In this document: positions 59,021-64,000 of the stretch, in pieces
Position numbering within the stretch: position 1 is the first letter of the stretch
Layout of the letters: the number at the start of each line of letters is the position of its first letter
NCBI GenBank assembly: GCA_019637195.1
Contig: JAHBWA010000015.1
Coordinates: 34,641-98,640 of the forward strand
Length of the DNA: 64,000 bases
DNA from: Labilithrix sp.
Lineage (GTDB): Bacteria; Myxococcota_A; Polyangia; Polyangiales; Polyangiaceae
Direction: 5' to 3'
Notes under the pieces: model-generated
Seen by the model: the letters and a program-made list of their open reading frames with translations, nothing else
What the model was told of the DNA's origin: nothing
Database searches by the model: none
Translations under genes and position numbers: made by a program

Positions 59021-61018
59021 GTGGCGGGGAGCACCGACGGATCCAAGCCGCTCCGGGCGATCGTCGTCGAGGACGAAGACGACGACGCGCTCTTGCTGCT
59101 CCGCGAGCTGAAGCGGAGCTTCGACGCGCGCTGCCTCCACGTCTCGACGCCCGAGGCGCTCCGCGCGGCGCTCGCAGACGGCCCCTGGGACATCGTCATC
59201 TCGGACTGGGCGCTGCCGACCTTCAACGGCCTCGAGGCGTTCAGGATCGTGCGCGAGGTCGCGGGGGACCTCCCGTTCATCATCGTGTCGGGGACGATCA
59301 CGGAGGAGGCCGCCGTCGAGGCGCTCAAGGCGGGTGTCCACGACTTCATGGTGAAGGGTCGCTTCGCTCGGCTCGCGCCGGCGATCGAGCGCGAGCTCCG
59401 CGAGGCGGAGACGCGGCGCGAGAAGCGCCTCGCGGAGCTGGATCTCGAGCGTCAACGTGCCGAGACGGAGCGTTCGGAGCGCCTGCTCCGCAGCGTGCTC
59501 CAGGCGGTGCCGGACGGCGTCGTCGTCGTCGACACCGCGGGACGCGTCGTCGTCTGGAGCGCCGGGGCGGATGCGATCTTCAAGATGCCCCGGGCGGACA
59601 TCGAGCTCGCCGATTGGCCGCGGCACTACGGGATCTACCTGACCGACCGCATGACGCTCGCCGGCGGCGGCGACCAGGCGTTGGTCAAGGCGCTCTCCGG
59701 GACGGAGATCGATCGCGAGGAGCGCTTCCTCCGGAACGCGCAGGTGAAGGAGGCCTGGCTCAGCGTCAGCGCGCGACCGCTCCGCGCGTCGGACGGCACC
59801 ATCACCGGGGCGGTCGGCGTCTTCCGCGACGTCACCCACGAGCGGGCCACCCAGGAGCAGATCATGATCTCGGACCGCATGGCGTCCGTCGGCATGCTCG
59901 CCGCGGGCGTCGCGCACGAGATCAACAACCCGCTCGGCGCGGCGCTCCTCAACCTCGAGCTGCTCGACGAGATGTTGCGGCGCGAGCCCGCCCGCCGCGA
60001 CGACGCGGACCTGCGGGAGACCACGGCCGACGCTCGGTCGGCCGTGGCGCGCGTCCGCGAGATCGTCGGCGATCTGCGCATCTTCTCCCGTCACGAAGAC
60101 CCGACCGCCGTCCAGGCCGACGTCCGGAGCGCGCTCGAGTCGAGCCTCCGGATGGCGTTCAACGAGGTCAGGCATCGGGCGCGGGTGCAGAAGGACTATC
60201 AACCGGCGCCGATCGTCGACGGGTCGGAGGCGCGGCTCGGTCAGGTGTTCCTGAACCTCATCGTCAACGCCGCCCAGGCGATCCCCGAGGGGAACATCGA
60301 CGCGAACACGATCCGCGTCGCGACGCGCACGGACGCCGCGGGGCGGGCGGTGGTCGAGGTGTCGGACACGGGATCGGGGATCTCGGCCGAGTCGCTCCCG
60401 AACCTCTTCACGCCGTTCTTCACGACGAAGCCGCCTGGCATCGGCACCGGCCTCGGCTTGCCGATCTGCCAGCGGATCGTGGTTCAGATGGGCGGCGAGA
60501 TCCAGGTCGAGAGCGTCGTCGGGAAGGGGACCACGTTTCGTGTCGTCCTCCCGCCGGCCCGGGCCGTCGGTCCGCAGCGCTCGCGCGAGGAGGCGCCCTC
60601 GCGCGCGCCCGTGTCTCAGCGGCGCGGCCGGATCCTCGTGGTCGACGACGAGCCGATGCTCGGCTCGGCGATCCGCCGCGTCCTCGCCTCGCAGCACGAC
60701 GTCGTCACGACGACGCGAGCGGTCGACGCGCTCGAGCGGCTGCGCGCCGGGGCGACCTTCGACGTCATCTTCTCGGACCTGATGATGCCGCAGGTCACGG
60801 GGATGGAGCTCTACGCGCGGATCCGCGAGGAGTTCCCCGACCACGCGCCGCGCGTCGTCTTCCTCACCGGTGGGGCGTTCACCCAGTCCGCGCGCGACTT
60901 CCTCGCGCGCGTCCCGAACCCGACGCTCGAGAAGCCGATCGATCGCAACGGGCTGCTCGCCCTCGTCAGCGAGCGCGTGAAGGCCCCGTCGCTGCCTCCG
61001 TCCAAGACGGGGACCTGA
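59021..61018 (+). CDS. Hybrid histidine kinase: REC-PAS-HisKA-HATPase-REC
   Basis: 665 residues from GTG 59021, soluble. An N-terminal receiver (about 12-125) has VVEDEDDD and VISDWALP. A helical linker leads to a PAS domain (about 160-285; VPDGVVVVDTAGRVVVWSAG). HisKA has the phospho-His in GVAHEINNPLG. HATPase has the N-box NLIVNAAQAI, DTGSGI and GTGLGLPIC. A second receiver (about 540-655) has VVDDEPML and FSDLMMPQ. All phospho-acceptor residues look intact. No response regulator with an output domain lies nearby, so it probably works in a phosphorelay with an orphan partner. Confidence 0.92.
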   Translation: MAGSTDGSKPLRAIVVEDEDDDALLLLRELKRSFDARCLHVSTPEALRAALADGPWDIVISDWALPTFNGLEAFRIVREVAGDLPFIIVSGTITEEAAVEALKAGVHDFMVKGRFARLAPAIERELREAETRREKRLAELDLERQRAETERSERLLRSVLQAVPDGVVVVDTAGRVVVWSAGADAIFKMPRADIELADWPRHYGIYLTDRMTLAGGGDQALVKALSGTEIDREERFLRNAQVKEAWLSVSARPLRASDGTITGAVGVFRDVTHERATQEQIMISDRMASVGMLAAGVAHEINNPLGAALLNLELLDEMLRREPARRDDADLRETTADARSAVARVREIVGDLRIFSRHEDPTAVQADVRSALESSLRMAFNEVRHRARVQKDYQPAPIVDGSEARLGQVFLNLIVNAAQAIPEGNIDANTIRVATRTDAAGRAVVEVSDTGSGISAESLPNLFTPFFTTKPPGIGTGLGLPICQRIVVQMGGEIQVESVVGKGTTFRVVLPPARAVGPQRSREEAPSRAPVSQRRGRILVVDDEPMLGSAIRRVLASQHDVVTTTRAVDALERLRAGATFDVIFSDLMMPQVTGMELYARIREEFPDHAPRVVFLTGGAFTQSARDFLARVPNPTLEKPIDRNGLLALVSERVKAPSLPPSKTGT

Positions 61019-61019
61019 G

Positions 61020-61445
61020 CTAGCCCGTCGCCGGAGCGACGAGGTGCCGCGCGAGCAGGGCGCGGCAGTCGTCGGGGAGGGGACGCTTGGTCATCGTGTC
61101 GAGGTCGGTGGCGACCGTCACGTGCTCGATGGTCGCCACGTGCACGCCGTCGGACGCGCGCGTGAGCACGTAGCGCAGGGTGGCGGACGTGGAGCCGATG
61201 CGCGCGACGGACGTCTCGATGTTCGCGACGTCCCCGTAGCGCAGCGGCGCCCTCCAGTCGGCCGTGAGGTGCACGGCCGGGAAGCCGACGCGCCTGCGGG
61301 TGATGAGGTCGACGTAGCCGCCGGGCACGTCGTCGTAGAAGCGCTCCATCGCCTCGTGACACCAGTTGAAGAACCGCGCGAAGAACGCGATCCCGGCGGC
61401 GTCGACCTCCTCGAAGCGGACCGGGCGTCGATAAATGACCGACAT
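61020..61445 (-). CDS. Hotdog-fold acyl-CoA thioesterase (YbgC/4HBT type)
   Basis: 141 residues. The hotdog pattern RFEEVDAAGIAFFARFFNWC, with the catalytic-type Asp in VDAAG, and the hydrophobic helix FNWCHEAMERFYD match YbgC/4-hydroxybenzoyl-CoA thioesterases. It would hydrolyse an acyl thioester. Fifteen bases separate it from the acyl-AMP ligase gene upstream on the same strand, so the two are one operon and probably handle the same acyl group. Its stop is one base past the hybrid kinase stop on the other strand. Confidence 0.85.
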   Translation of the reverse strand: MSVIYRRPVRFEEVDAAGIAFFARFFNWCHEAMERFYDDVPGGYVDLITRRRVGFPAVHLTADWRAPLRYGDVANIETSVARIGSTSATLRYVLTRASDGVHVATIEHVTVATDLDTMTKRPLPDDCRALLARHLVAPATG

Positions 61446-61460
61446 CGTGACGCTCCTCGC

Positions 61461-63314
61461 TCAGGGCTTCTTGCGGCCCCCGAGGACGGCGAGCTTGAAG
61501 TACGAGAGCTGGCTCTTCGCCGCTTCCTTCAGCACCCCGAGCTTGTCCTCGGCGCGCGCGGCCCTCCGCTGCGCGAGATCCCCGGCTTCGTAGAGCTCGC
61601 GCGTCCGGGCGCGCTGGAGCTTGCCGCTCGACGTCTTGGGGAGCACGCCGGGCGCGAGCGGGACGACGTCGTCGAGGGTGAGGCCCATGCCCTCCTGCAC
61701 GAGCTTGCGCACGGCCTGCACGACCGCGTGCTTCGCCGTCGCGAGATCGCGGCTATCGCCCGGCGCGAGCGCCTCCTGGCACTCGAACGCGACCACGACG
61801 CGCTCGCGATCGCGCTCGACGTTGTCGCGCGCGCCGAACGCGACGACGTTGCCCTTGCGCACCCCGTCGGCGCGGCTCGCCTCCCACTCGATGTCCTGCG
61901 GGTAGTAGTTGCGGCCGTTGACGATGATGACCTCTTTCGAGCGACCGCAGATGTAGACGTCGCCGTCGTGGACGAAGCCGAGGTCGCCGGTCTTGAGCCA
62001 CGTCCCGGCGAACGACTCCGCGGTGCGCTCGACGTCGTCCCAGTAGCCCTTCATCACGCTCGGGCCCTTGATGCGGAGCTCGCCGACGTGATCCGGCGGG
62101 AGCCGCGCCTCGCCGGTCGCGTCGTCGGGGGGGAAGGCGGCGACCTCGTGGAGGGGGAAGCTCGGGCCGCACGACACGAGGCGGACGGCGCCCGCCGCGT
62201 CGTCGGGGACGACCCTCGCGACGTTCTCCGCCCAGAGGGTGTCGGCGTCGACGGAGAGGGTCTCGACCCCCGCGCCGAGCTTCGAGAAGGAGATCGCCAG
62301 AGACGACTCGGCCATCCCGTACGACGGGAGGAGCGCGGTCGACGGGAAGCCGACCTTGCCGAACTTCTCCGCGAACGCCTCGAGCGTCTCCGGGCGGATC
62401 GGCTCGGCGCCGCAGCCCGCGACGCGCCACGTGGACAGGTCGATGTTCTCGAGCTCGCGATCGCGGATCCGCTTCACGCAGAGGGCGAAGGCGAAGTTCG
62501 GCGCGTACGCGATCGTCCCCTTGTGCCGCGTGAAGGCCTGGAACCACGAGACCGGCCGCTTCAAGAAGAGGAGCGGCGGCAAGAAGACGATCGGGATGCG
62601 GTGCACGACGGGAGAGAGCACGAAGCCGATGAGCCCCATGTCGTGGTAGAGCGGCAGCCACGAGATGCCGCGGTCCTCCGGCGTCACCTGGAGGCCGTCC
62701 TGCATGATGCAGCGCACGTTGGCCATCAGGTTCTCGTGGGTGAGCGTCACGCCCTTGGGGCGCGAGGTCGAGCCGCTCGTGTACTGGAGGAACGCGATGT
62801 CGCTCGGCGCGATCTTCTCGGGCTTGAGGGCCTCGAGCGACTCGCGGATCGCCTCGACCGCGACGACCTGCTCGAGCGCCGGCGCCGACGCCTGCACCGT
62901 GCCGAGGAGGCGCTTGATCTGCGCCGTGGTGACGAGGGCGCGGGCGCCGCTCTTCTTGACGATGTGCCGCGTGTTGTCGAGGTAGCCCTGGAGCTGGCCG
63001 AGCCCGAGCGGCGGGTAGATGGGCACCGGGATGATGCCGGCGCGGATCGCCCCGAAGAAGCAGAGGACGAAGTCCTCGTTCGCCGGGCAGATCAACGCGA
63101 CGCGGTCGCCCTTCTTCAGGCCGAGGGCCTGGAGCGCCCCGCCGTAGCGCGCGCTGGCGCGCTCGAGGGCGGTGTAGGAGAACGAGGCCTCGCTCGTCGT
63201 GTTGCTGCCGAAGCCGGGGACGCCGTCGTCCGAGACGAAGCGGAACCCGAGCGTCGGATCGGCCTTGGCAGCGTCCTCGATCGCAGCGGCGAGCGTCGGG
63301 AAGGTCGAACCCAT
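61461..63314 (-). CDS. Fatty-acyl-AMP ligase (FAAL-type, FadD-like)
   Basis: 617 residues. ATP loop YTSGSTSRPKGVTLTHENL, the FAAL-typical SWLPLYHDMGLIGF, the helix LPSYGMAESSLA, the segment LKTGDLGFVHDGDVYICGRS and the C-terminal RNYYPQDIEW. In mycobacterial relatives such enzymes make acyl adenylates and hand them to an acyl carrier protein rather than to CoA. No ACP or PKS gene is in this window. A lower-likelihood alternative is a plain fatty-acyl-CoA ligase. Next to the thioesterase gene downstream. Confidence 0.9.
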   Translation of the reverse strand: MGSTFPTLAAAIEDAAKADPTLGFRFVSDDGVPGFGSNTTSEASFSYTALERASARYGGALQALGLKKGDRVALICPANEDFVLCFFGAIRAGIIPVPIYPPLGLGQLQGYLDNTRHIVKKSGARALVTTAQIKRLLGTVQASAPALEQVVAVEAIRESLEALKPEKIAPSDIAFLQYTSGSTSRPKGVTLTHENLMANVRCIMQDGLQVTPEDRGISWLPLYHDMGLIGFVLSPVVHRIPIVFLPPLLFLKRPVSWFQAFTRHKGTIAYAPNFAFALCVKRIRDRELENIDLSTWRVAGCGAEPIRPETLEAFAEKFGKVGFPSTALLPSYGMAESSLAISFSKLGAGVETLSVDADTLWAENVARVVPDDAAGAVRLVSCGPSFPLHEVAAFPPDDATGEARLPPDHVGELRIKGPSVMKGYWDDVERTAESFAGTWLKTGDLGFVHDGDVYICGRSKEVIIVNGRNYYPQDIEWEASRADGVRKGNVVAFGARDNVERDRERVVVAFECQEALAPGDSRDLATAKHAVVQAVRKLVQEGMGLTLDDVVPLAPGVLPKTSSGKLQRARTRELYEAGDLAQRRAARAEDKLGVLKEAAKSQLSYFKLAVLGGRKKP

Positions 63315-63339
63315 CTCGAATTGGTTCTACCAGATCCGA

Positions 63340-63507
63340 TCACTCGTCGGGATCGGTCTCCTCGATCGTCGGCGACAAGGTCAGATTGCCGCTCCGGATG
63401 CGTCCCTCGAGCTCGAAGATAAGAGCGGATCCCGTTGCCGTCGAGGGCGGCGGCGGTCGCGCGGAAGCCTCGTCGATGCTCGTGTCGTGGTGCTGATAGT
63501 ATCGCAT
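63340..63507 (-). CDS. Possible small protein upstream of the FAAL gene
   Basis: 55 codons ending 25 bases before the FAAL start on the same strand: MRYYQHHDTSIDEAS at the N-terminus and IRSGNLTLSPTIEETDPDE at the end. Third-position G/C is lower than in neighbouring genes. A longer open frame extends upstream to about 63822-63948 but is Arg/Ser/Pro-rich. No family recognised; it could be non-coding. Confidence 0.3.
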   Translation of the reverse strand: MRYYQHHDTSIDEASARPPPPSTATGSALIFELEGRIRSGNLTLSPTIEETDPDE

Positions 63508-63898
63508 CTCCGTCCGCTCGAAGCCGAGGCAGCCGTAGCCGGGATCGTCCGTCCATTCTCTGGCGGACGACTGGCGCTTTCGGCCGCCGGACAGGTGCTC
63601 GAGCGCCGCGGGCGCCGGCGCGCGCGCGGAGGGGCGGAGCCGGCGCCCGCCGGACGGATCCCGTCCGAACCGCCGGCCGGCGCCGAGGGCGCTCCGGTCG
63701 GGGGAGGATCGACGTCCGCTTTCAGGGCCATCCTCCGAAGATCCAGGCCCCTCGCGGCCCGAGCGAGCGGCCGCGGCGCGGTCCCTTTGACAGCGACGTG
63801 CCGGCTTCGCGATACTGGTCATCCGCATCAGGCGTGCGTCCGGGCCAGGCGGTCCGGACGACCCACGACGACCGTGGGGCCCGGAGGAGAGTTTACCG
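63508..63898. other. Divergent intergenic region, 391 bases
   Basis: No gene is supported. Open frames on both strands lack conserved sequence. The right part carries the promoter and ribosome site of the gene that starts at 63899. Confidence 0.5.
63787..63816 (+). promoter_or_regulatory. Sigma-70-type promoter for the right-edge gene
   Basis: TTGACA (63787-63792), 18-base spacer, then GATACT (63811-63816). The predicted transcript would have a leader of about 75 bases before ATG 63899. Confidence 0.55.
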
Positions 63899-64000
63899 AT
63901 GCCGCTCATCGAGACCGAGGAAGCCGCCCGCCGCTTGGCCCGCGCCATCGCGAGCGATCTGTCGCTCTACAACGAAGAGAAGATCGTAGGCGGCATCACG
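63899..64000 (+). CDS. Start of an unidentified gene (runs off right edge)
   Basis: ATG 63899 follows GGAGGA (63883-63888) at ten bases. The 34 visible codons encode MPLIETEEAARRLARAIASD then LSLYNEEKIVGGIT. The first half is an amphipathic helix. The segment RLARAIxSDxxLYNxEK is a pattern I associate with helical regions of some deltaproteobacterial proteins, but too little is visible to name a family. G/C bias of the third positions fits a real gene. Confidence 0.75.
   Translation, partial: MPLIETEEAARRLARAIASDLSLYNEEKIVGGIT

Noticed and set aside
63435..63989. 184-codon frame on the plus strand at the right end
   Set aside because: Arg/Gly/Ser-rich, overlaps the better supported start at 63899 in another frame and has no ribosome site.

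Overview
The window is about 64 kb of very GC-rich DNA from what looks like a free-living member of the Myxococcota, most likely the Polyangia/Polyangiales side. The evidence is qualitative: almost every real gene has strongly G/C-biased third positions and throws long antisense shadow frames. Lipoproteins with myxobacterial Cys-rich or low-complexity sequence are common. The window has a Myxococcus-type PilZ domain, an AgmX/PglI-type C-terminal domain, and TPR proteins in the order of the M. xanthus glt gliding locus. No tRNA, rRNA, CRISPR, transposase or prophage gene was seen, so this reads as core chromosome with lineage-specific insertions.

Layout. 1-4.0 kb: start of a Ser/Thr kinase gene leaving the left edge, a PQQ-type dehydrogenase with a cytochrome-c-like tail, and a propeller lipoprotein. 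4.2-12.3 kb: a VWA lipoprotein, a MacA-like adaptor with its ABC ATPase and permease, a methyltransferase, an alpha/beta hydrolase and an RlmI-like rRNA methyltransferase. 12.7-22.5 kb: a TPR membrane protein, then prs, rplY, pth, rpsF, rpsR, rplI and dnaB, interrupted by one antisense lipoprotein gene, and an ArsA-like ATPase. 22.7-28.9 kb: der and era overlapping, a large GT39-like membrane glycosyltransferase and a PilZ protein. 29-33.6 kb: a Cys-rich lipoprotein and an ECF sigma / anti-sigma / unknown three-gene module.

34.2-49.4 kb is the most distinctive part. It holds a run of envelope genes: a secreted coiled-coil protein, two very large secreted TPR proteins, a TPR lipoprotein, a small periplasmic protein, a small three-TM protein with TolQ/MotA-like topology, and an FHA-like/TM/AgmX-PglI protein. 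After two hairpins come a secreted protein, an outer-membrane beta-barrel and a short OPX (Wza-like) lipoprotein. The order AgmU-like, AglT-like, small secreted protein, PglI-like, barrel resembles the M. xanthus gltD-gltE-gltF-gltG-gltH segment. The OPX gene beside the barrel suggests polysaccharide export. Together they suggest a trans-envelope machine in which motility-type and export parts are encoded side by side.

49.4-64 kb: asparaginase, cysK, an enoyl-CoA hydratase coupled to an AI-2E-type permease, mazG, then a translationally coupled chain rlmN - OM protein - two lipoproteins - lgt. These are followed by a hybrid histidine kinase with receiver domains at both ends, a hotdog thioesterase with a fatty-acyl-AMP ligase, and the first 34 codons of a gene leaving the right edge.

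Non-coding signals: seven phased 16-bp repeats in front of dnaB; nine 27-bp in-frame repeats in the MacA gene; a three-hairpin leader before rpsF; a 9-bp palindrome and a 14-bp-phased direct repeat before the glt-like cluster; three promoters with a perfect TTGACA box; and several GC-rich hairpins at gene ends. All functional names come from recognising motifs by eye. No database search was run.
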